Shown in pieces: positions 16,377 through 25,383 of a DNA stretch of 32,404 nt (its first letter is position 1; every line of letters begins with the position of its first letter). A model generated the notes under the pieces. It had not been told where the DNA came from. It worked only from the letters and a program-made list of their open reading frames with translations, and made no database searches. This DNA comes from Lachnospiraceae bacterium (GTDB taxonomy: Bacteria; Bacillota; Clostridia; Lachnospirales; Lachnospiraceae), in contig JALFHZ010000010.1 in NCBI GenBank assembly GCA_022776445.1, positions 1-32,404 on the forward strand, in the 5' to 3' direction. A program made the translations under genes and the position numbers.

Positions 16377-18155
16377 ATGAAAAAGAAAAGCCAGAAACCA
16401 AGTATCCGTTACAGTATGGTAAAAGGAATTATACTTTTTGTTCTTGTGCCTCTTTTTCTTGCATTGACTATTCTTGGATTTTTGCTGCAGCATACCACTT
16501 CCAGGGGCATTCAGGAAGCATTCCGTATGTTGTTCAGTCAGAACGTGACCGGGATTGACAGTGCGATTCTGCAGTCCAATTATGCCAGCAGCACCATGAT
16601 CACCTACACGGAAAACAATAAATTCCTGAAAAGATATTATGAAGCACAAAATCGTTATGAAAAGAATAGAGCAACCGAGCAGATCGAAAAAATGATTTTG
16701 AATTGTCAGGTATCGACTATGGGAAGCTTTGAAGGAGAAATGATGATCCTTACCAATGATGGAAGGCTGATCAGCTCCATAAGAGCCTGGGATGTGTCAC
16801 CGGAGGTTCCGGAAACCGTCTGGTATCAGGAAATGAAGGAAAGCGGGCAGGTTCCTTACTGGAATGATGCGATTAACGACCTTTTCTATTACAATGACAA
16901 TAAACAGTATGTCGCTTTCGGGCGGGCGCTGGTAAAGTATCAGGGACAAAGCATGGGGTATGTGCTGGTTCGGATTCCCAAACAGATATTCTTTCAGTTT
17001 AACGATAATGAAAGCTTTCAGGGGGGAACCATTGCCATGTTTTCCCCGAAAGGCGATGTGATAGTAGGCAATACCCATAAAGTACCGGAAGAGGATATGA
17101 AGGAGCTGTTTGAACGCTGGAAAAAGGAGGGGAAACGTCAGGGGAAGTACGCCGATTATTATATTATGTCTTCTTCCCTCGATTCCAGCAGCAATACCGT
17201 CATGTATATCGGACGAATTCATGATATTTTTGCCAGAAGTGAGCAGATTATCTATTATTTAATCCTTTGTGTAGCTGCCGTTACCATTTTTCTGGTACTT
17301 GCCGTACTCTCTGTTTCCGGATATATCACAACACCGATTCTGGCTCTTGCGGACCGCATCCAGTATATCGGACAGGATGACCCGGAGCTGCTTATGCTGG
17401 AACAAAATTATTTTCAGGAAACAACGGCTCTGGAAGACGGTATGCTTCTGGCCCAGAAACGAATCCGGCTTTTGATGGAGGAAGTGCGCCGGGAAACCGA
17501 GATGAAAGAAAAAGCCAGATTCGATGCGCTTAAGGCCCAGATTAATCCCCATTTCCTTTTCAACACGCTCAATGCAATCCGCTGGAAGGCATCCATCAAC
17601 CAGGATCATGAAGTGGCGGATATTCTTTCTGAACTGGGTATTCTGCTGGGTGAAACCTACAAAAGTGATGAGGAAATGGAAACGATCCAAAATACCATGC
17701 AGATTCTGGATGCGTACGTAAAAATCATGCAGATACGCTTTGGAAATAAAGTACAGTTTTTCTTTGTCATTCCGGATCAGATCAGGGAATATCTGATTCC
17801 CCGGTTCTGTCTGCAGCCACTGGTAGAAAACGCGTTTATTCACGGTATGAGTCATCTGGAGCAGGGGATTATTGCTCTCAGAGGGGAATTGAGCGGTAAG
17901 GATATTGTTTTGACTCTAATTGACAACGGGGCGGGAATCCATGGGAAGATTCTGGATCTGGAAGCAGAGGAGATTCCGAACAAACGGGGAATTACCGGTA
18001 TCGGCCTGTCCAATATCCATAAACGGATTCAGGCTCTGTTTGGAAAACAATATGGATTGAAGATTGATACCGAGATCGCAGTGGGATTTAAAATATCCCT
18101 TAGAATCCCGGCGATAAAACAGGAGGCGGATGATGATGAAAGCATTGATCGTTGA
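16377..18155 (+). CDS. sensor histidine kinase, YesM type
   Basis: This encodes a 592-residue membrane sensor kinase. Two membrane segments (about 17-37 and 291-315) bracket a 250-residue extracytoplasmic sensing domain. A HAMP-like stretch and coiled coil lead to the His_kinase domain with the motif KAQINPHFLFNTLNAIRW, phospho-acceptor His392. The GHKL ATPase domain has the N box PLVENAFIHG (Asn485), DNGAG (516-520) and GIGLSN (541-546). This LytS/YesM class pairs with AraC-type response regulators, usually to control an adjacent sugar transporter. The extracellular domain may read the loaded binding protein or free sugar. The end of the gene overlaps the start of the regulator gene by about 20 bases, which couples their translation. 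Confidence 0.92.
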   Translation: MKKKSQKPSIRYSMVKGIILFVLVPLFLALTILGFLLQHTTSRGIQEAFRMLFSQNVTGIDSAILQSNYASSTMITYTENNKFLKRYYEAQNRYEKNRATEQIEKMILNCQVSTMGSFEGEMMILTNDGRLISSIRAWDVSPEVPETVWYQEMKESGQVPYWNDAINDLFYYNDNKQYVAFGRALVKYQGQSMGYVLVRIPKQIFFQFNDNESFQGGTIAMFSPKGDVIVGNTHKVPEEDMKELFERWKKEGKRQGKYADYYIMSSSLDSSSNTVMYIGRIHDIFARSEQIIYYLILCVAAVTIFLVLAVLSVSGYITTPILALADRIQYIGQDDPELLMLEQNYFQETTALEDGMLLAQKRIRLLMEEVRRETEMKEKARFDALKAQINPHFLFNTLNAIRWKASINQDHEVADILSELGILLGETYKSDEEMETIQNTMQILDAYVKIMQIRFGNKVQFFFVIPDQIREYLIPRFCLQPLVENAFIHGMSHLEQGIIALRGELSGKDIVLTLIDNGAGIHGKILDLEAEEIPNKRGITGIGLSNIHKRIQALFGKQYGLKIDTEIAVGFKISLRIPAIKQEADDDESIDR

Positions 18156-19620
18156 GGATGAGCTGCTTGCCAGAGTCGGAATGCGTTCCTTGATCAATTG
18201 GGAGGAGCTGGGCATTACACTTTTGGAGGATGCCCAGGATGGCCGGGAGGCACTAAACCAGATTGAGAAAGAGCATCCGGACATCATGCTTCTGGATTTG
18301 AATATACCCGAAATCAGCGGCCTGGAACTGCTGAAAATAATCAAAAAACAGAATATCCCTGTCAGGACGATCGTAGTCAGCTGCTATGATGATTTTGATA
18401 CGGTAAAAGAAGCCATGAAACTGGGCGCTGTTGATTATATCCGCAAATTCGGGTTGTCACGGGAAGAACTGACCGTCTCTCTGTCCAATCTGCTGGAGAT
18501 TCCTGCGTTGGAATGGAAAGAGCCTCAGAAGTCGGCGGCTCAGATCAGTTGCGAAACAAAGGAAAAAATACAGAATATTCCGGATGAATATCAGACCGGA
18601 TGGTGTCTGAGCTTTTATATGCTGTGGAAGCATTCACAGGAAATGACAGACATGAAAATTGTCGAGACGATTGCCTGCCAGTTCTATCAGAATCTGGGCA
18701 GAAGTTTAATGAGTATAAACTATGAAGGAAAACTTCTGATTCTTATGAGAGAAGAAACAAATCTGGAGGAAGTCGAGCAGTTGATGATGCAGATCAGTCC
18801 TTTCATGACGAACCGCTGTTATATCGGCATCACTCCTTATGAGAATCAGAACCACGAATCCAGATTTTTTGTACGAATTGCCAATACCATCGAAAACTAT
18901 GGATTTTACGGTCTCGGCAGGGAGATCGCTTTTCTGGAGCTGCCCGTTCATGTGCAGAAGACATATCCATTTGATGTTTCCGCTTATATGGAGAAGCTGG
19001 AACGAGGCATACAGAAAATTTCGGAGCAGGAAATTATGAATACGCTGGAGGAACTGTTTGATCAGATTCTTCAATATAAATATCTGTCGGTAACGCTGGT
19101 CAAAAAGCTTATGATCGAAATCATCAGCCGGTTTTCTGATAAGGCCGGGCAGCTTGGAGGTGCCATTGAGGAAATCGAAGTGTTTGACAGCTACAAACAT
19201 TATCAGAAAATGGTTCACATTACAAACTTCGCTGATATGAAGCGCTGGTGCGCAGAATTTGTCCATCAGTTCTCAGCCCTGTTTTTTACAAGACAGAAAA
19301 AGTCTGAGTCAGATATCATTCAGAGTGCCCTGGAATACATCGACAATAACCTCGACAAAGCGATCCAGCTTTCGGATGTCGCTCAGTACATCGGCGTATC
19401 CGAACCGTATCTGAGTTCATTTTTCAAGAAGACCATGAATGAGAATTTTATCCCTTATGTGAACCGCCAGAAAATCAAAAAGGCAAAGCAGCTGTTTGCG
19501 GAAGGGAACATGGTCTATCAGGTCTCTGATCTCCTGGGTTATGAGAACAGCACATATTTCTCCAAGGTCTTTAAGAAGGTGGAGGGCATCACTCCGGAAC
19601 AGTACAGAAAAAAAATGTGA
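18133..19620 (+). CDS. AraC-type response regulator, YesN type
   Basis: This encodes a regulator of about 495 residues: an N-terminal receiver domain, a long middle region, and a C-terminal AraC/XylS double helix-turn-helix. The receiver has acidic residues EDE, the phospho-Asp in IMLLDLNIP (Asp55), and the Lys in VDYIRKFG. The AraC domain starts near IIQSALEYIDNNLDKAIQLS and contains VSEPYLSSFFKKTMNENF and LLGYENSTYFSKVFKKVEGI. Three consecutive ATGs begin at 18130. AGGAGG at 18121-18126 is best spaced for 18133 or 18136, so the start is given as 18133 with one codon of uncertainty. It is the cognate partner of the kinase upstream and the likely activator of the glucosidase and transporter promoters. 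Confidence 0.92.
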   Translation: MMKALIVEDELLARVGMRSLINWEELGITLLEDAQDGREALNQIEKEHPDIMLLDLNIPEISGLELLKIIKKQNIPVRTIVVSCYDDFDTVKEAMKLGAVDYIRKFGLSREELTVSLSNLLEIPALEWKEPQKSAAQISCETKEKIQNIPDEYQTGWCLSFYMLWKHSQEMTDMKIVETIACQFYQNLGRSLMSINYEGKLLILMREETNLEEVEQLMMQISPFMTNRCYIGITPYENQNHESRFFVRIANTIENYGFYGLGREIAFLELPVHVQKTYPFDVSAYMEKLERGIQKISEQEIMNTLEELFDQILQYKYLSVTLVKKLMIEIISRFSDKAGQLGGAIEEIEVFDSYKHYQKMVHITNFADMKRWCAEFVHQFSALFFTRQKKSESDIIQSALEYIDNNLDKAIQLSDVAQYIGVSEPYLSSFFKKTMNENFIPYVNRQKIKKAKQLFAEGNMVYQVSDLLGYENSTYFSKVFKKVEGITPEQYRKKM

Positions 19621-19664
19621 CAGGCTTGCGGAAGCATGAAATGCGAAGTAATCCGTATATCGTA

Positions 19665-19709
19665 GGGGACAAAATACCTTTTGACCCCGACACCATTTTG
19701 TATTATAAT
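19665..19709 (+). promoter_or_regulatory. strong promoter with overlapping dyad upstream of the sugar kinase
   Basis: TTGACC (19681-19686) and TATAAT (19704-19709) are 17 bases apart, a near-consensus sigma-A promoter. The -35 box lies inside an inverted repeat: GGGGACAAAA (19665-19674), TACC, then TTTTGACCCC (19679-19688), matching at 9 of 10 pairs. A further ATTTTGT (19695-19701) in the spacer mirrors ACAAAAT (19669-19675). The symmetry suggests a repressor operator, or a dispersed intergenic repeat that supplied the -35 box. Confidence 0.75.
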
Positions 19710-19747
19710 GGAGACGGCAAATAAAAGCTGAAAAGGAGAGGATAGCT

Positions 19748-20845
19748 ATGGATTTAAAATTAAGACCAGCAAATGAATGTACGTTCGACGCAGTTTCTTT
19801 GGGAGAGGTTATGCTTCGTCTGGATCCGGGCGAAGGCAGAATCCGTACCGCAAGACAGTTCCGTGCCTGGGAGGGCGGCGGTGAGTACAACGTAGTCCGC
19901 GGTTTAAGAAGATGCTTCGGTCTGAAGACTGCTGTGATTACTGCATTTGCTGACAATGAAGTGGGTATGCTGATGGAGGATTTCATTCTTCAGGGCGGTG
20001 TGGATACTTCGTTGATCAAATGGATGAAGACAGACGGCATCGGACGCATCTGTCGGAACGGTATTAACTTTACCGAGCGTGGATTTGGTATCCGTGGCGC
20101 AGTAGGCTGCTCTGACCGTGCAAATACTGCAATCTCCAAGGCAACTCCGGAAGATTTTGATTTCGAGTACATTTTCGGAACTCTGGGTGTACGCTGGCTG
20201 CATACCGGCGGTATTTACGCTGCATTATCCGAGCAGTCCTGCGAGACCGTTCTGGCAGCAATCAAGACCGCTAAGAAATACGGCACCATCGTATCTTACG
20301 ACCTGAACTATCGTCCTTCCATGTGGAGCGCGATCGGCGGTAAGGAGAAGGCTCAGGAAGTGAACAAGGAGATCGCCAAGTACGTGGACGTTATGATCGG
20401 CAACGAGGAAGATTTCACCGCATGTCTGGGATTCGAGATTGAGGGCAATGATGAGAACTTAAAAGAGCTGAACCTGGATGGCTACAAGAAGATGATCAAT
20501 GAGGCTGCCAAGACCTACCCGAACTTCAAGGCAGTTGCGACGACTCTGCGTGAAGTAAAGACAGCTACCGTGAATGACTGGAGTGCAATCTGTTGGGCAG
20601 ACGGCGAGATCTACAAGGCAAAAGACTATAAGGGTCTGGAGATTATGGACCGTGTAGGCGGCGGCGATTCCTTTGCATCCGGCCTGATCTATGGTCTGAT
20701 GACTACGGAAAATGCAGAACTGGCTGTAAACTATGGTGCAGCTCACGGTGCACTGGCTATGACTACTCCGGGTGATACGACCATGGCAAGCAAGAAAGAA
20801 GTAGAAGCAATCATGGGCGGCGCAGGAGCACGTGTTCAGAGATAA
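19748..20845 (+). CDS. kdgK: PfkB-family sugar kinase, probable 2-keto-3-deoxygluconate kinase
   Basis: This encodes a 365-residue cytoplasmic ribokinase-like enzyme. The PfkB signatures are the N-terminal WEGGGEYNVVRGLRRCFG (41-58) and the C-terminal DRVGGGDSFASGLIYG with catalytic base Asp307 and its GGGD anion hole. SYDLNYRPSMW (183-193) is typical of KDG kinases and related enzymes. The enzyme would phosphorylate 2-dehydro-3-deoxy-D-gluconate to KDPG, the entry to aldolase cleavage in hexuronate breakdown; no aldolase gene is in view. Codon use is narrow (many GCA, CTG, AAG and GGT), suggesting high expression and agreeing with the strong promoter. AAAAGGAGAGG precedes the ATG. Another PfkB specificity such as fructokinase is possible. 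Confidence 0.75.
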   Translation: MDLKLRPANECTFDAVSLGEVMLRLDPGEGRIRTARQFRAWEGGGEYNVVRGLRRCFGLKTAVITAFADNEVGMLMEDFILQGGVDTSLIKWMKTDGIGRICRNGINFTERGFGIRGAVGCSDRANTAISKATPEDFDFEYIFGTLGVRWLHTGGIYAALSEQSCETVLAAIKTAKKYGTIVSYDLNYRPSMWSAIGGKEKAQEVNKEIAKYVDVMIGNEEDFTACLGFEIEGNDENLKELNLDGYKKMINEAAKTYPNFKAVATTLREVKTATVNDWSAICWADGEIYKAKDYKGLEIMDRVGGGDSFASGLIYGLMTTENAELAVNYGAAHGALAMTTPGDTTMASKKEVEAIMGGAGARVQR

Positions 20846-20859
20846 TTCCTGATTCCATG

Positions 20860-20913
20860 AAACCCTTTCGAAAGTAAGTTCGAAAAATAACTTGCTTTTG
20901 AAAGGGTTTTTTT
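20860..20913 (+). terminator. intrinsic terminator of the sugar kinase gene
   Basis: AAACCCTTTC pairs with GAAAGGGTTT, extended inward by a GAAAGTAAGTT/AACTTGCTTTT segment with a few mismatches, and ends in seven T residues (20907-20913). It lies 14 bases after the kinase stop codon. Confidence 0.9.
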
Positions 20914-20921
20914 AGTATAAT
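20892..20921 (+). promoter_or_regulatory. promoter of the topoisomerase operon, overlapping the terminator
   Basis: TTGCTT (20892-20897) and a consensus TATAAT (20916-20921) are 18 bases apart. The -35 box lies in the 3' arm of the preceding terminator and the spacer contains its T-tract. Just after the -10 box, GCACAGTGTGC (20924-20934) is a perfect palindrome at the expected transcription start. Confidence 0.7.
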
Positions 20922-20986
20922 AGGCACAGTGTGCTTTTTCGGAAGGCGGAAAAGGTACGTTGGATGAAACAGTTTGGAGGAATATC

Positions 20987-22906
20987 ATGGCAAAGACACA
21001 ATACAATGCAGACAGCATCACAGTCCTGGAAGGACTGGAAGCAGTCCGGAAACGCCCCGGTATGTACATCGGCGGAGTTGGCACCAAGGGACTGAACCAT
21101 CTGATTTATGAAATCGTGGACAATGCGGTGGATGAACATCTGGCGGGTTTTTGTGACCATATCTGGGTGACGCTCGAAGCGGACGGTTCCTGTACGGTCA
21201 GAGACAGCGGACGCGGTATTCCGGTGGAGATGCACAAAAAGGGAGTATCCGCAGAACGTGTTGTACTTTCCACACTGCATGCAGGCGGAAAGTTTGACAA
21301 CGACGCGTACAAGACCAGCGGAGGTCTTCACGGAGTCGGTTCTTCGGTTGTGAACGCTTTGTCCGCGCATATGGATGTCAAGATATATAAAAACGGCTAT
21401 ATTCATCATGATGCCTACGAACGCGGTATTCCGGTGATTGATCTGGTGAATGGACTGCTGCCGACCATGGGACGAACGAAGGAGACCGGAACAGAGATCA
21501 ATTTTCTTCCGGATGATACCATCTTTGAGAAGACAAGATTCAAGGCGGACTGGCTGAAAAGCCGTCTCCATGAGACTGCCTATCTGAATCCAAAGCTGGT
21601 GATTGACTATGCCAATCACAGAGCCGGGGAGGAAGAAGAGATTACCTTTCACGAGCCGGAAGGCATTGTAGCCTATGTCAAAGAGCTGAACAGCGGCAAG
21701 ACCGCCATTCATGATCCGATTTATTTCAAAAGCGAACAGGATAAAATCGAAGTCGAAGCTGCGATCCAGTTTGTAGATACCTTTGAAGAGACTATTCTCG
21801 GTTTCTGCAACAATATCTTTACGCAGGAAGGCGGCACGCATCTGGTCGGCTTCAAAACGCGGTTTACCCAGCTGATCAACTCCTACGCAAAGGAACTCGG
21901 CATTTTAAAGGACAAGGATCCGAATTTCACCGGTGCGGATACGAGAAACGGCATGACTGCCATCATTGCGATCAAGCATCCGGATCCGATTTTTGAGGGG
22001 CAGACCAAGACGAAGCTTGCCAGCGCCGATGCAACGAAAGCAGTGTTTACGGTGTGCGGCGATCTGCTGCAGCATTATTTTGACCGCAACCTGGAGGTGC
22101 TGAAGGGCATCATCGCCTGTGCGGAAAAGTCCGCCAAAATCCGCAAGGCAGAGGAGAAAGCCAGGACCAACATGCTGACCAAATCGAAGTTTTCGTTTGA
22201 CAGCAACGGAAAACTGGCTAACTGCGAGAGCCGGGATGCGGAAAAATGTGAGATATTCATCGTAGAGGGTGATTCCGCAGGCGGTTCGGCCAAGACGGCA
22301 CGCAACCGGCAGTATCAGGCAATCCTGCCGATCCGTGGCAAGATTCTGAACGTGGAGAAAGCTTCCATGGACAAGGTGCTTGCCAACGCGGAGATCAAAA
22401 CAATGATCAATGCGTTCGGCTGCGGTTTTTCCGAGGGATACGGCAATGACTTTGATATCTCGAAGCTGCGTTATCACAAGATCATTCTGATGACGGATGC
22501 CGATGTGGACGGAAGCCATATCGATACGCTGCTGCTGACATTCCTGTACCGGTTTATGCCGGAGCTGATTTACAACGGACATGTCTATATTGCTATGCCG
22601 CCGCTTTACAAAGTGATGCCTTCCCGGGGACAGGATCAGTATCTTTATGATGATAAGGAACTGGAACGCTACCGGAAGACGCATACCGGAGAGTTCCGCT
22701 TGCAGCGCTACAAAGGTCTTGGTGAGATGGACCCGGAACAGCTCTGGGAAACAACGCTGGATCCGGAGCGGCGTGTGCTCAAGCGCGTGGAGATTGAGGA
22801 TGCCAGACTGGCTTCTGAGGTGACGGAAATGCTGATGGGAAGCGATGTTCCGCCGCGCAGGCAGTTTATCTACGACCACGCAGACGAAGCAGAGATTGAT
22901 GCATAA
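20987..22906 (+). CDS. type IIA DNA topoisomerase B subunit (GyrB/ParE family)
   Basis: This encodes a 639-residue ATPase subunit of a type IIA topoisomerase, working with the A subunit encoded directly downstream. The GHKL ATPase domain has EIVDNAVDE (Asn46), DSGRGIPVEMH (73-83) and KTSGGLHGVGSSVVNA (109-124). The TOPRIM domain has EGDSAGGSA (Glu427) and TDADVDGSH (Asp506, Asp508), and the C-terminus has QRYKGLGEM. Length fits Gram-positive GyrB or ParE without the proteobacterial insertion. I chose the ATG at 20987, preceded by TTGGAGGA, over an in-frame TTG at 20960. No dnaA, dnaN or recF lies nearby, so this is probably not the origin-linked gyrB. Gyrase versus topoisomerase IV cannot be settled from this subunit. 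Confidence 0.9.
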   Translation: MAKTQYNADSITVLEGLEAVRKRPGMYIGGVGTKGLNHLIYEIVDNAVDEHLAGFCDHIWVTLEADGSCTVRDSGRGIPVEMHKKGVSAERVVLSTLHAGGKFDNDAYKTSGGLHGVGSSVVNALSAHMDVKIYKNGYIHHDAYERGIPVIDLVNGLLPTMGRTKETGTEINFLPDDTIFEKTRFKADWLKSRLHETAYLNPKLVIDYANHRAGEEEEITFHEPEGIVAYVKELNSGKTAIHDPIYFKSEQDKIEVEAAIQFVDTFEETILGFCNNIFTQEGGTHLVGFKTRFTQLINSYAKELGILKDKDPNFTGADTRNGMTAIIAIKHPDPIFEGQTKTKLASADATKAVFTVCGDLLQHYFDRNLEVLKGIIACAEKSAKIRKAEEKARTNMLTKSKFSFDSNGKLANCESRDAEKCEIFIVEGDSAGGSAKTARNRQYQAILPIRGKILNVEKASMDKVLANAEIKTMINAFGCGFSEGYGNDFDISKLRYHKIILMTDADVDGSHIDTLLLTFLYRFMPELIYNGHVYIAMPPLYKVMPSRGQDQYLYDDKELERYRKTHTGEFRLQRYKGLGEMDPEQLWETTLDPERRVLKRVEIEDARLASEVTEMLMGSDVPPRRQFIYDHADEAEIDA

Positions 22907-22917
22907 GGAGAGGAAAC

Positions 22918-25152
22918 ATGGCTGAAAAGATATTGACAACGGAATTTTCTGAGGAGATGCAGCGCAGTTATCTGAACTACTCCATGAGTGTCATCACTGC
23001 CCGTGCCATCCCGGACGCGAGGGACGGTTTAAAGCCGGTACAGCGCCGCGTTCTTTACGATATGAGTGAACTGAAGCTGGGACACGACAAACCTCACCGG
23101 AAATCGGCACGTATTGTCGGTGATACCATGGGTAAATATCACCCGCATGGTGACAGTTCCATCTATGATACGCTGGTGGTGATGTCCCAACAGTTCAAAA
23201 AAGGAATGGCACTGGTGGACGGTCACGGCAACTTCGGCTCCATTGAGGGCGACGGAGCGGCTGCGATGCGTTATACCGAGGCGCGCCTTCAGAAATTTGC
23301 GGAAGAGGTGTATCTGAAGGATCTGGATAAGACAGTCAATTTTGTCCCGAATTACGATGAATCCGAAAAGGAGCCTGAGGTACTTCCGGTGCGTGTACCG
23401 AACCTGCTGATCAACGGCGCAGACGGTATTGCCGTGGGTATGAGTACCAGCATTCCGCCGCACAATCTGGGGGAAGTGATTGATCTGGTGGAGGCGTACA
23501 TTGATCACCCGGATCTGACCACCGCAGAGATGATGGAATATATGCCGGGACCGGATTTTCCGACCGGAGGCATCATTGCCAACAAGAAAGATCTGGCAGA
23601 GATCTACGAAACCGGTACCGGCCGGATCCGGCTGCGCGGCAAGCTGGAAGTCGAACTCGGAAAACGCCGCAGCGATAAGGACAAACTGATTATCAGCGAG
23701 ATTCCCTACACGATGATTGGTGCCGGCATCAATAAATTCCTGATGGATGTGGCCGATCTCGTGGAATCCAAGAAGCTTCCGGATGTAGTGGATATCTCCA
23801 ACCAGTCCAACAAAGAAGGCGTTCGCATCGTACTGGAGCTGAAGAAGGATGCGGATATTGACAAAATCCGCAATATTCTGTATAAAAAGACAAAGCTGGA
23901 GGACACTTTCGGCGTCAATATGCTTGCGATCGCGCATGGACGGCCGGAGACGCTGAATCTGCGCGGTATTCTGAAGAATTATCTGGAATTCCAGTATGAG
24001 AATAACACGCGCAAATACCGGGCGCTGCTGGACAAGGAGCTGGAGCGCAAGGAGATCCGGGAAGGTCTGATCAAAGCCTGTGATGTAATTGATCTGATTA
24101 TCGCAATCCTGCGCGGCTCCCGCAATCTGAAGGATGCCAAAGCCTGTCTGATGAACGGCGATATCTCCAATATCAATTTCCGTCATCCAGGCTTTGAGGA
24201 GGACGCAAAACAGCTTCGTTTTACGGAAAAGCAGGCATCTGCCATTCTGGAAATGCGTCTTTACAAGCTGATCGGTCTGGAAATCCTTGCTCTTGAGAAA
24301 GAATATAAGGAATGCCTGAAAAAAATCGCGGAATATGAGAAAATCCTGAAGAGCCGGAAAAATATGGATAAAGTGATCAAGGATGATCTGGAAAACATCA
24401 AAAAGGAATTTGCTTCTGCCCGCAGAACCCGCATCGAGGACAGCAAGGAAGTGGTTGTGGAAGAGACACCGCTGGAAGTGCAGGAGGTAGTCTTTGTCAT
24501 GGACCGCTTCGGATACTGCAAGCTGCTGGACCGCGCGTCCTATGACCGGAATCAGGAGACGGTTGATACCGATTATCGCTATGTAATTCCATGTATCAAT
24601 ACGGACAAGATCTGTATTTTCACCAACACGGGCAGCCTGCATCAGATCAAGGTCCTGGATATCCCATACGGCAAGCTGCGGGATAAAGGAACGCCGATTG
24701 ACAATATCAGTAAATACGAAGGAAGCAAAGAGGAGATTCTTTACCTGACCAGCTGTCATGCCATGCAGGGACAGATGCTCCTGTTCGCAACAAAGCAGGC
24801 TCTGGTCAAGCAGGTGCCGGCGGAAGAATTTGTCACCAACAACCGTACGGTTGCTTCAACCAGGCTTCAGGATGGAGATGAACTGATTGCTGTGAAGATC
24901 GTCGGACAGGAGACTGAGGTTGTACTTCAAACCTCCGGCGATATGTTCCTGCGGTTCTCCATGGAAGAGATTCCGGAAATGAAGAAGAATTCCCGCGGTG
25001 TGCGCGGAATCCGGATGGCCGAGGGCGAAGTGCTGGAATCCATCTGGTTCGTGGGCAGAGATCCGGTGATCACCTACAAGCAGAAAGAGATTCATTTGAA
25101 CAAACTTAAGATTGCCAGAAGAGACGGAAAGGGCAGCAGGGCACGGCTGTAA
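22918..25152 (+). CDS. type IIA DNA topoisomerase A subunit (GyrA/ParC family), no clear GyrA box
   Basis: This encodes a 744-residue DNA cleavage subunit. The winged-helix domain contains the quinolone region [18 protein letters not shown] with unmutated-type Ser80 and Asp84, and the active-site Tyr119 in [11 protein letters not shown] coiled-coil tower follows to about residue 490. The C-terminal beta-pinwheel has repeats such as [35 protein letters not shown] and [14 protein letters not shown]. In gyrases the first blade carries QRRGGRG; the equivalent place here reads [14 protein letters not shown], so the box appears degenerate. The N-terminal half is nevertheless more GyrA-like than B. 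subtilis ParC-like. The gene starts 11 bases after the B subunit with GGAGAGG upstream. It is most likely a second, gyrase-derived decatenase or relaxase. Confidence 0.9.
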   Translation: MAEKILTTEFSEEMQRSYLNYSMSVITARAIPDARDGLKPVQRRVLYDMSELKLGHDKPHRKSARIVGDTMGKYHPHGDSSIYDTLVVMSQQFKKGMALVDGHGNFGSIEGDGAAAMRYTEARLQKFAEEVYLKDLDKTVNFVPNYDESEKEPEVLPVRVPNLLINGADGIAVGMSTSIPPHNLGEVIDLVEAYIDHPDLTTAEMMEYMPGPDFPTGGIIANKKDLAEIYETGTGRIRLRGKLEVELGKRRSDKDKLIISEIPYTMIGAGINKFLMDVADLVESKKLPDVVDISNQSNKEGVRIVLELKKDADIDKIRNILYKKTKLEDTFGVNMLAIAHGRPETLNLRGILKNYLEFQYENNTRKYRALLDKELERKEIREGLIKACDVIDLIIAILRGSRNLKDAKACLMNGDISNINFRHPGFEEDAKQLRFTEKQASAILEMRLYKLIGLEILALEKEYKECLKKIAEYEKILKSRKNMDKVIKDDLENIKKEFASARRTRIEDSKEVVVEETPLEVQEVVFVMDRFGYCKLLDRASYDRNQETVDTDYRYVIPCINTDKICIFTNTGSLHQIKVLDIPYGKLRDKGTPIDNISKYEGSKEEILYLTSCHAMQGQMLLFATKQALVKQVPAEEFVTNNRTVASTRLQDGDELIAVKIVGQETEVVLQTSGDMFLRFSMEEIPEMKKNSRGVRGIRMAEGEVLESIWFVGRDPVITYKQKEIHLNKLKIARRDGKGSRARL

Positions 25153-25163
25153 TTTATAAAGCG

Positions 25164-25214
25164 GAGGGATGGAATTCGAAACAAAAATCCGTCCCTCACG
25201 TTCATTTGTTTTGT
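25164..25214 (+). terminator. probable terminator of the topoisomerase operon
   Basis: GAGGGATGGA (25164-25173) pairs with TCCGTCCCTC (25188-25197), a 10-base stem with one G-T pair. The following bases are T-rich but interrupted (CATTTGTTTTG), so termination may be less than complete. Confidence 0.6.
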
Positions 25215-25270
25215 ATGCAAAGATATTGTCTTTGATGCACGTACAAATGTATTTTTCTGACGAATAAGTA

Positions 25271-25302
25271 TTGATTTTTTGAAAGATTTGAGCTAGTATA
25301 AT
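25271..25302 (+). promoter_or_regulatory. candidate promoter of asd
   Basis: A consensus TATAAT lies at 25297-25302. The best -35 match is TTGATT (25271-25276), but at 20 bases the spacing is too long, and nearer boxes are weak. The transcript would carry a leader of about 75 bases in which CCGGG (25317-25321) can pair with CCCGG at about 25356-25360. I see no recognisable lysine riboswitch or T-box; the leader is too short for either. Confidence 0.45.
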
Positions 25303-25383
25303 CAGGAATCAAAAAACCGGGAGTGAACGATACATAAGATATCCCTGAAAGATACCCGGACAACACATGAGGAGAATACAATT

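Noticed and set aside
23029-24759. 576-codon open frame antisense to the topoisomerase A subunit gene
   Set aside because: It mirrors a conserved coding region, shows no domain or membrane logic, and lacks a plausible ribosome binding site. The sense frame is unmistakable.
25303-25383. Lysine riboswitch or T-box ahead of asd
   Set aside because: The leader is about 80 bases, too short for either, and has no T-box sequence or lysine-element core.
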